Source of the DNA: Candidatus Lindowbacteria bacterium RIFCSPLOWO2_12_FULL_62_27
GTDB lineage: Bacteria; Lindowbacteria; 2-12-FULL-62-27
DNA: 64,000 bases
Assembly: GCA_001784175.1 (NCBI GenBank)
Contig: MFPR01000020.1
Location: 124,001-188,000, forward strand
Direction: 5' to 3'
Made by a program: the position numbers and the translations under genes. The notes below the pieces were generated by a model. It searched no databases, was not told the origin of the DNA, and saw nothing but the letters and a program-made list of their open reading frames with translations. Numbering within the stretch: the stretch's first letter is position 1; each line of letters begins with the position of its first letter. Below are positions 1 to 8,357 of the stretch, in pieces.

Positions 1-695
1 TTGACCAACGCGCGTTCGGCTCGCAGCGCCGTGGCGGTCGGCGCGTCGGTCAGTTCAGAGAAGGCCGGCGCGTCGGCCGTCCTCGATACGAGCATGAGCG
101 CGCCCTGCCCGGGTGCGGGCAAAAAATCGGCGGTGGGAATCCGCGCGTATTTCAATCCGCGCGATTCGATGACACGGGCTGCGCCACCCAGCCGGTTGAT
201 CCCTGCGGCCGCCACCACGACGGCGTCGCACACGGATGGATCGCCCAGAATCTTTCCCAGCCGCGTCTCCACATTGCCCCGGATTTCGACGATCTCAAGA
301 TCCGGGCGCAAATAGAGAAGCTGGGCCGAACGCCTCAGCGACGCGGTCCCCACCCGGCCGCCGGCTGGCAATGCCTTCAAGTCGGCGCCGGTCCGGCTGA
401 CCAGAAGATCCCCGGCGTCCTCGCGGGCCGGCACGGCGGCTACGATCAGGCCGGGCGCTATCTCCACAGGCACGTCTTTCGCGCTGTGCACGGCCAGATC
501 GATCCGGCCGGCCAGGAGCGCCTCGTCCAGCGCCTTCACGAACATTCCCTTGTCACGCAACAGCCCTCTGTCACCCTCCGTCACTATCCCAATCAGTTCA
601 ACCGCCATGTCCCTGTTCCTCAGCAGCCCGGCGACCCACTCCGCCTGCGCAAGGGCCAGCGGACTTTTGCGCGTGCCGATTCTGACGGTTGCCAT
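1..695 (-). CDS. hemC: Porphobilinogen deaminase (hydroxymethylbilane synthase), C-terminus cut by window edge
   Basis: Polymerises four porphobilinogen molecules into hydroxymethylbilane in cytosolic tetrapyrrole synthesis. The reverse-strand translation opens MATVRIGTRKSPLALAQAEW, the typical HemC start, followed by VTEGDRGLLRDKGMFVKALD, AVHSAKDVP (about residue 70), GTASLRR, EIRGNVETRLGKI and PAPGQGAL. About 231 residues are present; the remaining domain 3, with the dipyrromethane-carrying cysteine, lies beyond position 1. The ATG (693-695) is four bases beyond the hemA stop, so the gene is the last visible member of the sirC-like/ccsA/hemA/hemC operon and is probably translationally coupled. 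The family assignment is secure. Confidence 0.95.
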   Translation of the reverse strand, partial: MATVRIGTRKSPLALAQAEWVAGLLRNRDMAVELIGIVTEGDRGLLRDKGMFVKALDEALLAGRIDLAVHSAKDVPVEIAPGLIVAAVPAREDAGDLLVSRTGADLKALPAGGRVGTASLRRSAQLLYLRPDLEIVEIRGNVETRLGKILGDPSVCDAVVVAAAGINRLGGAARVIESRGLKYARIPTADFLPAPGQGALMLVSRTADAPAFSELTDAPTATALRAERALV

Positions 696-699
696 GCGG

Positions 700-1959
700 C
701 TACAATCCGAAAAATTCTTTCAGCGCCTGGACCAGCGCCTGGCGGTCCTGCGCCCGGCCGCCCCTGCGGCTCTTGGCAAACGCCTCCGACAACACGCGGT
801 TCGGGATGCTTTTCTTCAGAGACTCGAGCGAATCCGGCGAAATGTTGGATCGGCGCAGTTCCTCCTCCACGACGCTGGTGATTCGCGCATGAAACCGCCG
901 GAGCGGCTCCTCGAGCTGCGCGTGGGCCAGCCGGTCCCAGAACGACTCCGTCTCCTCCCGGATGATCGCCTCGCAGCGCGGAATTTCCTGCTCGCGCTCA
1001 TGCCGGTGGTCTCGCGCAATTTCGTCCAGGTCGTCGAGGTTGTACAGAAAAACGTTGTCAAGGCCCGCTGACGCAGGGTCGATGTCCCGAGGGATCGCAA
1101 GATCCACCAGAAACAGCGGCCGGCCGGCGCGCTGCTTCTGCGCGATCCGCACGGCGTCGGCCGTGAGAAGCAGGTGTGGCGCGCCGCTGCCGCTGATCAC
1201 GATGTCCGCGTCCGGCAGCCGGCCGGCCAGCGATTCAACCGGCAGGCACGGCGCCGAAAACGAGCGTGCCAGCGCCTCGGCCGGCTCGCGGCTGCGGGTC
1301 GAGAAAATTTCGAGCCGCGCGCCGCGCTCGTGCAGATGTTCGGCCGCAATCGTCGAAATCTCTCCGGCGCCGACCACCAGCACGCGACGGCCCTCCAGCC
1401 GGCCGAATATTTTTTCGCATAGCCGCACCGCCACCGAACTCACCGACACCGGCGTCTCGGCCAGCCGCGTCTCCGCGCGGATGCGCTTGCCGACGGTCAG
1501 CGCGCGTTGAAACAGCATGTTCAGAATCTGGCCGGTCATCCCGTGTTGCCTCGAAATTTCGTACGCCTCCTTGACCTGCCCGAGAATCTGCGTTTCGCCC
1601 AGAACCTGCGCCTCCAGACCGCCGGCCACGGAAAAGAGATGCCGTACCGCGTCTTTTTCCTTGAAGGTCGTCAGGCGGCTGGACAGTTCCGGCGCGAACT
1701 CCGGCGCCCGGCGGCCAATCCATCCGGCGGCGTCACGGTCGGCCGGGGAATAAATTTCAAACCGGTTGCAGGTGGAAAGAATGACGGCTTCCTCGAGCCC
1801 GCAGGTTTCCCGCAGGTCCGCCAGCGCCTCCGGCAGGACCGAAGGCCGCAGATGAATCCGCTCGCGAAGCGACAGGTCCGCGGTGTGATGGGACACGCCG
1901 ACACAAAGTAGTCGGACAGGAACGTCCTGGTGATTCGGGCTAGAACTGGTGTCGGCCAC
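700..1959 (-). CDS. hemA: Glutamyl-tRNA reductase
   Basis: Reduces glutamyl-tRNA to glutamate-1-semialdehyde, the first committed step of C5-pathway tetrapyrrole synthesis. The 419 residues match the family length. LSTCNRFEIY (61-70) carries the nucleophilic Cys64, GETQILGQVK follows near 120, and VLVVGAGEIS near 195 is the NADPH-binding glycine motif. The C-terminal dimerisation helix ends in LVQALKEFFGL. The start codon lies 20 bp inside the preceding ccsA gene and the stop is four bases from hemC, so the three are cotranscribed. The pairing with a cytochrome c assembly gene suggests heme made here largely supplies c-type cytochromes (inference). Confidence 0.97.
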   Translation of the reverse strand: MADTSSSPNHQDVPVRLLCVGVSHHTADLSLRERIHLRPSVLPEALADLRETCGLEEAVILSTCNRFEIYSPADRDAAGWIGRRAPEFAPELSSRLTTFKEKDAVRHLFSVAGGLEAQVLGETQILGQVKEAYEISRQHGMTGQILNMLFQRALTVGKRIRAETRLAETPVSVSSVAVRLCEKIFGRLEGRRVLVVGAGEISTIAAEHLHERGARLEIFSTRSREPAEALARSFSAPCLPVESLAGRLPDADIVISGSGAPHLLLTADAVRIAQKQRAGRPLFLVDLAIPRDIDPASAGLDNVFLYNLDDLDEIARDHRHEREQEIPRCEAIIREETESFWDRLAHAQLEEPLRRFHARITSVVEEELRRSNISPDSLESLKKSIPNRVLSEAFAKSRRGGRAQDRQALVQALKEFFGL

Positions 1960-2743
1960 TGGAGATGAAATTCACGGCGAAAAAGGAAATCAGGCAGATC
2001 AGAAATCCCGCCACCACGATCGCCGAATACTGACGGCTCGTCAGACCCGCGCGCTTCCGCGCCGGAACCAGCATCGCATAGAGCGCAAACACAAATCCCG
2101 TCATCACGACCTTCGGCTCCGCCAGGACCGACCACGCCTCCCGGACCGCCCAGCAAAATCCGAACAGGATGCCGCCCCCAAGCGAGCCAAGGCCGATTCC
2201 GATCAGTCTCGGCTGCATCGTCTCCAGCATTTCGAGCGGCGGGAGGCGCAGGATCACGGCCTGGCGGCCCTTTTCCTTCAACCGCCGGTATTCCACCAGA
2301 TAGCCGCAGGCCGCCAGCGCCGCAAGACAAAATGCCGCATAGGAGAAGACGGACAGGCCGATATGAATCGAGGTGACCCAGTCCCTGAGCGCCGGGCGGT
2401 CGACGGCCGGCGGCACGCTGGGAATGAGCCACGTGGGGAGAATGAAAAGCAGGGCTAGGAGCACTGTGAAAAAAGAGAGAATCTCAAACCGGTATCGCAA
2501 GAGCAGCGCTCCGTACAGAAGAACAATGCACCACGAAAAAAACATGAGGGCGTTCCGCAAATCGTACAGCGGAAACATCCCGCTCGCCGCGCCCAGCCGC
2601 ACCAGCTCCGCGCCGTGCATTAGACCCGCCAGAATCAAAAACGTTTTGCCGAGCCGCGCGTTCTTCAGAAGCCCCTTGGCCCAGAGTGCGTGACCGGCCG
2701 CCGCGAGCGCATAACAGGCGCCTGCGGCCCAGAAGAGTTTCAT
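1940..2743 (-). CDS. CcsA/HemX-type cytochrome c assembly membrane protein
   Basis: A multi-spanning membrane protein of 267 residues belonging to the cytochrome c assembly (CcsA/CcmC/HemX) superfamily, which delivers or handles heme at the cytoplasmic membrane. About eight hydrophobic segments are visible. His-containing stretches such as LAGLMHGAELVRLG and TSIHIGLSVFSYAAFCLAAL are candidate heme ligands; the second matches the family's conserved histidine region. The family's tryptophan-rich WWD signature is not obvious, so the HemX-like branch next to hemA is more likely than a full cytochrome c synthetase. The start MKLFWAAG (ATG 2741-2743) was chosen because the upstream extension is charged and overlaps the neighbouring gene. 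It sits one base after the preceding stop. Confidence 0.85.
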   Translation of the reverse strand: MKLFWAAGACYALAAAGHALWAKGLLKNARLGKTFLILAGLMHGAELVRLGAASGMFPLYDLRNALMFFSWCIVLLYGALLLRYRFEILSFFTVLLALLFILPTWLIPSVPPAVDRPALRDWVTSIHIGLSVFSYAAFCLAALAACGYLVEYRRLKEKGRQAVILRLPPLEMLETMQPRLIGIGLGSLGGGILFGFCWAVREAWSVLAEPKVVMTGFVFALYAMLVPARKRAGLTSRQYSAIVVAGFLICLISFFAVNFISSGRHQF

Positions 2744-2744
2744 G

Positions 2745-3389
2745 TCAGGTCTGTCCTCCCGCCAATTTCTTGAGCGCCGCCTTCCGGTCGCGCGGTGATC
2801 TTCGGGCAAGCCTCGCCAGCGCGCCGGTCTCGATGAGACGGGTCAATATCCGTTTCCGCCGCGCCGGGCTATCGACCGTCTTTTTCAGCAGCGTTCGAAG
2901 GTGCGCCAGCATCCGGAGTTCCTCCGGCACGCTGGACCCGATCGCCCGCTCCAGACGCTTGCGAAGATATTTTACATAACCCGGACTCTGTCCGCCGGAA
3001 AAAATAGCAACCTGCAGGCCTCCGCCCAGCTGCGCCACCGCCGGCACGTGCAGCGCGGACTTCGGCGTGTCCGCGCGGTTCACCCACAGCCCCCGCGCCG
3101 CCGCCCAGCGCTCGATCCGCTTATTGATCACAGGATCATCTGTGCAGGCGAACACCAGCGCTGGCCCGCCGGGCCGCGCGGTTGTGGCCGGCGAAAACCG
3201 CCGCCGTCGCCACACAATCCTTCCTGCGGCAGCCATCTTCCTTACTTCCGGCCGGACCTCCGGCGAAACCACCAGGACCTTCGCGCCGCACCGGCCGAGC
3301 ATCCGGATTTTCCGCAATGCGACCGCGCCGCCGCCCACCACGAGCGCCGGGCGGCCTTCGACGTTCAATCCAACAGGCAACAGGTTCAT
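2745..3389 (-). CDS. Precorrin-2 dehydrogenase / sirohydrochlorin ferrochelatase-like (siroheme synthase N-terminal type)
   Basis: NAD-dependent oxidation of precorrin-2 to sirohydrochlorin, sometimes with iron insertion, on the siroheme/heme d1 branch. The protein of 214 residues opens MNLLPVGLNVEGRPALVVGG; the GGGAVALRK motif (about 19-27) is the Rossmann NAD site. VFACTDDPVINKRI and SGGQSPGYVKYLRKRLE match the CysG-N/Met8 family. No methyltransferase domain is attached, so this is the stand-alone form. It is the first gene of the heme operon and lies divergent from the flippase-like gene, with a 67-bp intergenic region holding the likely promoters. Confidence 0.92.
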   Translation of the reverse strand: MNLLPVGLNVEGRPALVVGGGAVALRKIRMLGRCGAKVLVVSPEVRPEVRKMAAAGRIVWRRRRFSPATTARPGGPALVFACTDDPVINKRIERWAAARGLWVNRADTPKSALHVPAVAQLGGGLQVAIFSGGQSPGYVKYLRKRLERAIGSSVPEELRMLAHLRTLLKKTVDSPARRKRILTRLIETGALARLARRSPRDRKAALKKLAGGQT

Positions 3390-3456
3390 GTCTGATCGAT
3401 GCCCTTATACCTTATTTCGTGTTCACAGGCTGCTGGCGCCATGATACGAGAGAGCC

Positions 3457-4368
3457 ATGACGAAGGTTCAGTCGGGGATCGTTCGATGGTCGGTCCGATG
3501 CATCGGGTTTGTGATTTTCGGGTACCTGCTTCACCGGATCGGTCCGGAGAATCTGTGGCGCGCGATCCGGGGCGTGCAGCCCGTTTATTTTCTTGCGGCC
3601 TTGCCCGTCTTTTTTTTCATGATCGGCGTGAAAACTCTCAAAATGCGGGCGCTCCTCCGGAGCCCCATCGGGTTCTCCGAACTGTTTGACCTCAACGCCT
3701 TCGGGTTCTCCATCGGGTCCATCACGCCGGGCCGGCTCGGCGAGTTTTCGAAAATCATTTTTCTCAACCGCCTCAATGTTCCGGTCGCTGAATCCTTCGC
3801 GGTGACGCTCGTGGACCGCATGTCGGATGTGGCGCTCATGCTGGTATGCGCGGTGGGCGGACTGTTCGTCTTCTTCGGCCCGCCGGCCGGCTGGCTCGGC
3901 GTGGCGGCGGTGGCGGCGGCGACGGCCGCGGCGGGGTCGCTCTGGTTTTCGGATCGCGTGCTTCGCAAACTGACGTGGGGGAAACTCCGGGAGCTGGTGA
4001 CGCTCGAAGGCGCCACGATCCGGGCGTTTCTCGCGCGCGTGCCCCCCGGCGTGTGGGCCGCCGCCGCGGCCCTGACGGTCGCCTATCTTGGATTGTACTT
4101 TCTTCAAATGTGGATCCTGGCCAAAGGACTGAATCTGCCGATCACGTATGTCCAGACCACCATGGCGATCTCCGCCTCGGCTGTGCCGGCCATCCTGCCC
4201 ATCAGCGTCTTCAACGTGGGCCCGCGGGACGCGGTCCTTGCCGCGATTTTCTCTCGAATGGGCTGGGGCGCGGAAAATGGCGTCGCGCTTTCCACGCTGA
4301 TCCTCGCGCTCTTCCTGGTCAACGGCTGTTTTGGACTTCTCTTCGTTCCGCGCGAAACCCGGCCATGA
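3457..4368 (+). CDS. Lysylphosphatidylglycerol synthase TM region/AglD-like flippase family membrane protein
   Basis: Integral membrane protein of 303 residues with about seven or eight hydrophobic segments. The features match the LPG_synthase_TM family (UPF0104): an early KTLKMRALL basic segment, a SIGSITPGRLGEFSKI motif, AVTLVDRMSDVALML near residue 110, and the late PISVFNVGPRDAVLAAIF motif. Members are membrane domains linked to lipid or polyisoprenoid-linked substrate handling, but the substrate of stand-alone members is generally unknown. It lacks the soluble aminoacyl-transferase domain of MprF. It is divergently oriented from the heme operon. Confidence 0.8.
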   Translation: MTKVQSGIVRWSVRCIGFVIFGYLLHRIGPENLWRAIRGVQPVYFLAALPVFFFMIGVKTLKMRALLRSPIGFSELFDLNAFGFSIGSITPGRLGEFSKIIFLNRLNVPVAESFAVTLVDRMSDVALMLVCAVGGLFVFFGPPAGWLGVAAVAAATAAAGSLWFSDRVLRKLTWGKLRELVTLEGATIRAFLARVPPGVWAAAAALTVAYLGLYFLQMWILAKGLNLPITYVQTTMAISASAVPAILPISVFNVGPRDAVLAAIFSRMGWGAENGVALSTLILALFLVNGCFGLLFVPRETRP

Positions 4369-4375
4369 TATGCAG

Positions 4376-4415
4376 AAAAAAAATTCCCCCAATCCACGGT
4401 GAGGTGGATCGGGGG
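4376..4415 (-). terminator. Rho-independent-type hairpin oriented for minus-strand transcripts
   Basis: CCCCCAATCCAC (4386-4397) pairs with GTGGATCGGGGG (4404-4415) with one G-T type mismatch. Read on the minus strand it is followed by AA and eight T residues (4376-4383). No minus-strand gene is visible immediately to the right, so it may end a small antisense or minus-strand RNA. Confidence 0.5.
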
Positions 4416-4500
4416 CCGCGACCGCTGCTGCGTGTGCTGTTGCGTCTGGTCTGCGTCTTGTTCCGCGGTTGGTATAAGTGTTCAAGGACGACCCTATGAT

Positions 4501-4598
4501 AAAAAAAGAGGCCATCGAGTTTGCCCGCGTCGGGCATCCGTCCATGGCCCTCTTTGCCTATCCGTTAGGCTTGTATGATGGAGCGGGCTTTCGCCCGC
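4501..4598. other. Cluster of three or four hairpins between the flippase-like gene and acpS
   Basis: AAAGAGGCCAT (4505-4515) pairs with ATGGCCCTCTTT (4544-4555, one bulged C) around an inner TGCCCG/CGGGCA stem. GCCTA/TAGGC (4556-4560, 4566-4570) and GCGGGC-TTTC-GCCCGC (4583-4598) follow. On the minus strand the first hairpin runs into seven T residues (4501-4507), a second terminator-like signal. On the plus strand the cluster could be an acpS leader. I do not recognise a riboswitch class. Confidence 0.45.
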
Positions 4599-4614
4599 CC
4601 GTACCAACTATCGG

Positions 4615-5031
4615 ATGAAACGGATGGAAACTTTACCAAACGGAATGAGATTTCAGGTGGGCGTGGACATCGCCGAAGTGGACCGGATCGCTGCGTCCTT
4701 GAAAAAGTTCGGCGACCGGTTCAAGGAACGGAATTTCAGCCCGGCGGAAATCGCTTATTGCGACGCGAAGCGCCAGCCCGAAATGCACTACGCGGGCCGG
4801 TGGGCCGCCAAGGAGGCGTTCCTCAAGGCCGTCGGGATCGGCATCATGCGCGGGGTGCCCATGAGCGCGATGTCGATCACGGCGCCCGCCGGACGCACCC
4901 GCCCCGTCCTCACGGTGACCGCCGCAGCGGCGGCTGTGCTGAAGGCGCGCAAGGTCACTGCGTGGGACCTCAACATCACGCACAGCCGGACACTCGCCGT
5001 CGCCTGCGCGGTGGCGTTTTTTTCGGAGTGA
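4615..5031 (+). CDS. acpS: Holo-[acyl-carrier-protein] synthase
   Basis: Transfers 4'-phosphopantetheine from CoA to acyl carrier protein in the cytosol. VGVDIAEVDRIAASLKKFGD contains the Mg-binding aspartate, and HYAGRWAAKEAFLKAVG the conserved F/WAAKEA glutamate-lysine motif. NITHSRTLAVACAV near the C-terminus is the expected SHT-like segment. The length is 138 residues from the first ATG. In-frame ATGs at 4615, 4624 and 4645 are all possible, and the last (MRFQVGVDI) best fits family N-termini. The stop is four bases before nnr, the common acpS-nnr pair. Confidence 0.93.
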   Translation: MKRMETLPNGMRFQVGVDIAEVDRIAASLKKFGDRFKERNFSPAEIAYCDAKRQPEMHYAGRWAAKEAFLKAVGIGIMRGVPMSAMSITAPAGRTRPVLTVTAAAAAVLKARKVTAWDLNITHSRTLAVACAVAFFSE

Positions 5032-5035
5032 TCTG

Positions 5036-6541
5036 ATGATGGAAATTCTCACCGCCGCCCAGATGCGCGAAGCGGATCGAGTCGCCATCGTTGAAATGAA
5101 AATCCCCGGGCTCCGCCTTATGGAATCCGCCGGCTTGGCGGTCGCGCGGGAGGCGGCGCGGATGGTCCGGAAAAAATCCGGCCGCATCGCTGTCCTATGC
5201 GGAAAAGGCAACAACGGCGGCGACGGCCTCGTCGCAGCGAGACTCCTCGCCCGGCAGGGCCGCCTGGTCTCCGCAGTTTTGCTGTCAAAAGACTTCTCGC
5301 CGGACGCGGCCACACAGTTTCGGCGTTTGCCCGGGCGCGTTGAGGTTGTCCGTGCCCACTCGCAGGCCTTGTGGAACCGCGCTTGCCGCCGCCTCGAAAC
5401 TTGCGCGCTGGTGATCGATGCCATCTTCGGCACCGGCCTCGGCCATCCGCTGGGAGGGTTGATGAAACAGGTCGTCGACGATCTGAATCGCCTCTCGATT
5501 CCAGTTCTGGCGGTCGACATTCCGAGCGGCGTCGATGCCACGACGGGCAGAATTCTCGGCGCCGCCGTCCGCGCCTCGGTCACGGTCACCTTCGCCAGGC
5601 CCAAACTCGGCCACATCCTTTTCCCGGGCGCCGCGCACACCGGCCGGCGGGTCACGGCCGATATCGGGATTCCGGACACGGCGATCTCGCGGGCACGGCC
5701 CGACACGTATTTGATCGACCGGAATCTCGCCGCTCGACTCCTTCCGCCCAGACCCGACGACAGCCATAAGGGAACGTACGGCCGAAGCGTCATTCTGGCG
5801 GGATCGCGCGGCATGATCGGCGCGGCGGTCCTGGCGGCCGAGGCGGCCATGCGGATCGGATCGGGCCTGACCCGGCTCTGCGTGCCGGCCTCCGTCTACT
5901 CGATCGCGGCGCGCAAACTGCCGCCGGAAGCGATGTGCGCCCCAGTGTCGGAAAAATCGATTGCAAAATATTTGAATGACGCCACCGCCGTGCTGATCGG
6001 CCCCGGCCTCGGCCGCGACCCGCGGACCCTCCGATGGGTCGGGCGCGTCGCAAAATCGCTGAGACACGATCAACGATGCGTCCTGGATGCCGACGCACTC
6101 TTCGCACTCGCAGCCCTTCCGCCCGCCGCCGACACCGTCCTCACGCCCCACGCGGGTGAAATGGCAAGACTCATCGGAAAATCCCGCGCGGCAGTCGAGG
6201 CTGACAGCTGCGCGGTCGCGCGGAGTTTCGCGCGGCGATGCAGGCTGTCGGTAGTTCTCAAAGGCAGCCGGACAAAAATCGCCGACCGATACGGCGACGT
6301 TTACGTCAACCCCACCGGCAACGCAGCGCTCGCCAAAGGCGCCACCGGCGACGTCCTGGCCGGCCTCATCTGCGGCCTCGCGGCGCAGGGTCTCTCCGCC
6401 TTCGACGCCGCGCGCTTGGCCGTCTATCTGCACGGTCGCGCGGCCGACCTCGCGGTGGAACAGGGCCGGGACAAACGGACGTTTCTGGCGTCCGATATTT
6501 TCAAGTACTTGGACGCGGCGCTCCTCGAGCTTTCGGGCTGA
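5036..6541 (+). CDS. nnr: Bifunctional NAD(P)H-hydrate epimerase / ADP-dependent NAD(P)H-hydrate dehydratase
   Basis: Repairs hydrated NAD(P)H: the N-terminal domain epimerises the R form and the C-terminal domain dehydrates the S form using ADP. The 501 residues match fused Nnr proteins. The N-terminal half shows GKGNNGGDGLVAARLLARQG (about 57-76), IDAIFGTGL and AVDIPSGVDATTG. The C-terminal ribokinase-like half shows DSHKGTYGRSVILAGSRGMI, LTPHAGEMARLIG and NPTGNAALAKGATGDVLAGL, with the NxGN/GTGDVLAG nucleotide site. The 3' end overlaps the convergent mazG-like gene by 41 bp. Confidence 0.95.
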   Translation: MMEILTAAQMREADRVAIVEMKIPGLRLMESAGLAVAREAARMVRKKSGRIAVLCGKGNNGGDGLVAARLLARQGRLVSAVLLSKDFSPDAATQFRRLPGRVEVVRAHSQALWNRACRRLETCALVIDAIFGTGLGHPLGGLMKQVVDDLNRLSIPVLAVDIPSGVDATTGRILGAAVRASVTVTFARPKLGHILFPGAAHTGRRVTADIGIPDTAISRARPDTYLIDRNLAARLLPPRPDDSHKGTYGRSVILAGSRGMIGAAVLAAEAAMRIGSGLTRLCVPASVYSIAARKLPPEAMCAPVSEKSIAKYLNDATAVLIGPGLGRDPRTLRWVGRVAKSLRHDQRCVLDADALFALAALPPAADTVLTPHAGEMARLIGKSRAAVEADSCAVARSFARRCRLSVVLKGSRTKIADRYGDVYVNPTGNAALAKGATGDVLAGLICGLAAQGLSAFDAARLAVYLHGRAADLAVEQGRDKRTFLASDIFKYLDAALLELSG

Positions 6542-7172
6542 TCAGCTTCGAGCGAAGTTTCCGCACCTCACCCCGCAGCGCGCGTTCCGGATCGATGCCG
6601 CGTTGCGCCGCCGCAAGCGCCAGCGCCAGCAGGCGCCGGCCGATGGCCCGGGCGGAGAGCCGCCGTGCCGATCTTCGCTTTCGGACCAGTTTGAGCCGCG
6701 CCGCCTTTTCGTAGATGCGTTTCGCCTGATAAAGGGCCGGCAGATGAACGGGAACGCTCTCGATCGGATGGCGGCCGCGCCGTGCGGCTTTCATGGTTTC
6801 CCACTGGACCAGAATCTGGTCCGGCGTCATCCGCCGCCTCGACTTGAAGACGTGCGGGTGACGGGAAATGTATTTGGCCGCCGTGTCCCGGACCAGATCG
6901 CGATACGTCAGGCGCCCACGCGATTCGCACGCGTGAACGATCGACAGCAACAAAAAAAGCAGGTCGCCGAGTTCCTCGCCGGTGGCTGCGATCCGGCGCC
7001 GCTCGATCGCCTCCACCGCCTCGTGCGCCTCCTCGATGAGCAGCGGCGCCAGGCTCTCGGCCGTCTGCCGCCGGTCCCACGCGCATCCGTGCGGCCCGCG
7101 CAGAACGGTGATCAGCTTCCGGATTTTTTCCGCGTCATTCTTCAAACGCAAAATCGGCTGGGCGGTTGGCAT
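6501..7172 (-). CDS. mazG: MazG-family nucleoside triphosphate pyrophosphohydrolase
   Basis: Hydrolyses NTPs or dNTPs to the monophosphate and pyrophosphate as a nucleotide-pool cleaner. HGCAWDRRQTAESLAPLLIE begins the MazG domain; EEAHEAVEAIE and EELGDLLFLLLSIVHA provide the EExxE and ExxxD metal-binding motifs. The protein has 223 residues from ATG 7170-7172. The second half is basic (many R and K) and less conserved, and the usual second MazG repeat is degenerate. The start was set at MPTAQPILRL because upstream residues overlap rlmN. It is transcribed just after rlmN. Confidence 0.88.
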   Translation of the reverse strand: MPTAQPILRLKNDAEKIRKLITVLRGPHGCAWDRRQTAESLAPLLIEEAHEAVEAIERRRIAATGEELGDLLFLLLSIVHACESRGRLTYRDLVRDTAAKYISRHPHVFKSRRRMTPDQILVQWETMKAARRGRHPIESVPVHLPALYQAKRIYEKAARLKLVRKRRSARRLSARAIGRRLLALALAAAQRGIDPERALRGEVRKLRSKLISPKARGAPRPST

Positions 7173-7186
7173 CGTCGAGGGGGTGG

Positions 7187-8239
7187 TCAGGCCGTGACGG
7201 CCAGTTGCCCGCAGGCCGCGCTCACGTCCAGGCCCTGGCTCCACCGGATGTACGCCTGCAGTTCCGAATCCCAGAGAACTTTCTGAAACGCGAGGACCTG
7301 CTGCGGATCCGGCCGCTTGAAGTCCGAACCCGGAAATGGATTGAACGGAATGAGATTCACTTTGCACCGGATGCCGCTCAAGAGCCGCACCAGTTCCTTT
7401 GCCTGCGCTGTCTGGTCGGTCACGCCCGCCAGAAGCACATATTCAAACGTGACGGGCTTCCGCCGCGTTTTTCCGACCTCCCGCGCGGCTTCCAGGAGCG
7501 CCGCGAGGTCGTGCCGCTCGGCGACGCGCGGCATGAGGCCCAGCCGGAGTTTTGCGGACGGGGCGTTCAGGGAAATCGCGATGTTCACCGCGAAGCGCTC
7601 GGCCAGTTCCGTCAGGCGCGGCGCGACGCCGGCGGTCGACACGGTGATCCGCGCCGGCGATATCCCGAGCGCTTCCGGCGACGTCAGATTCGCCAGCGCC
7701 ACGCACACGTTGTCAAAGTTCAGCAGCGGCTCGCCCATGCCCATGAAGACGATGTTGCTCAGCCGTTTTCCCCGCTCCTCCAGCCGAAGCAGGGCCAGAA
7801 TCGCCTGTCCGAGGATTTCCGACGGCGCGAGGTTCCGTTTGAAGCCCATGGCGGCGGTCGCGCAAAACCGGCAGTCGAGCGCGCAGCCGGCCTGGCTCGA
7901 CACGCACAGCGTCATCCGCTCGTCCGCCGGCATCAGCACGCTCTCGATCCGGTGCGGCTCCCCGGTTTTCTTGTCCACGGTCGCCAGCCGCAGCAGAAAT
8001 TTTTCGGTCCCATCCTCCGCGGTGACCTGCCGCTCCACGGCCGGAAAGCCCACCTCCCATTCCTCCGCGATCCGCCGCCGCAGCGCCTCCGGCAGATTGC
8101 TCATCCGGCCCGGATCGGACACGCGCTTCGCGTAGATCCACTCGAAGACCTGCTTCGCGCGATACGCCGGCTCTGCATACTCGGCCATCCGGCCCGACAG
8201 CTCCTCCATCGTGACGTCGTAAATGTTCGGTTTGGACAT
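7187..8239 (-). CDS. rlmN: Dual-specificity 23S rRNA/tRNA adenine-C2 methyltransferase (radical SAM)
   Basis: Methylates C2 of A2503 in 23S rRNA and A37 of some tRNAs by radical SAM chemistry with an S-methylcysteine intermediate. The 350 residues show the N-terminal LPEALRRRI accessory region, the CALDCRFCAT cluster motif (CX3CX2C), NIVFMGMGEPLLNFDNV, and PARITVSTAGVAPRL. Downstream are NIAISLNAPSAKLR, VLLAGVTDQ, NLIPFNPFPGSDFKRP, and a C-terminal DVSAACGQLA with the expected second catalytic cysteine. Confidence 0.97.
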   Translation of the reverse strand: MSKPNIYDVTMEELSGRMAEYAEPAYRAKQVFEWIYAKRVSDPGRMSNLPEALRRRIAEEWEVGFPAVERQVTAEDGTEKFLLRLATVDKKTGEPHRIESVLMPADERMTLCVSSQAGCALDCRFCATAAMGFKRNLAPSEILGQAILALLRLEERGKRLSNIVFMGMGEPLLNFDNVCVALANLTSPEALGISPARITVSTAGVAPRLTELAERFAVNIAISLNAPSAKLRLGLMPRVAERHDLAALLEAAREVGKTRRKPVTFEYVLLAGVTDQTAQAKELVRLLSGIRCKVNLIPFNPFPGSDFKRPDPQQVLAFQKVLWDSELQAYIRWSQGLDVSAACGQLAVTA

Positions 8240-8280
8240 GAATCCATCCTATCAGTACTTCCGGTTTCTGTAAAAAGCTC

Positions 8281-8309
8281 TTGCCCTTCCGCCCGGCCTG
8301 ACATAGAGT
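8281..8309 (+). promoter_or_regulatory. Possible sigma70-type promoter upstream of permease-like gene
   Basis: TTGCCC (8281-8286) and TAGAGT (8304-8309) are separated by 17 bp. A strong ribosome site AAAGGAGG (8343-8350) follows, seven bases before ATG 8358. The promoter match is moderate. Confidence 0.35.
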
Positions 8310-8357
8310 CTGGGGTCAGGTGTCATTGAAACCAACGATCGTAAAGGAGGTTTGTCC

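Noticed and set aside
4501-4615. c-di-GMP or fluoride riboswitch
   Set aside because: Short words resemble these classes, but the conserved core and tetraloop/receptor elements are missing.
4633-5850. Long reverse-strand open frame (405 codons) across acpS and nnr
   Set aside because: Its product is Arg/Ser/Pro-rich antisense with no motif, and it lies opposite two well-supported genes.
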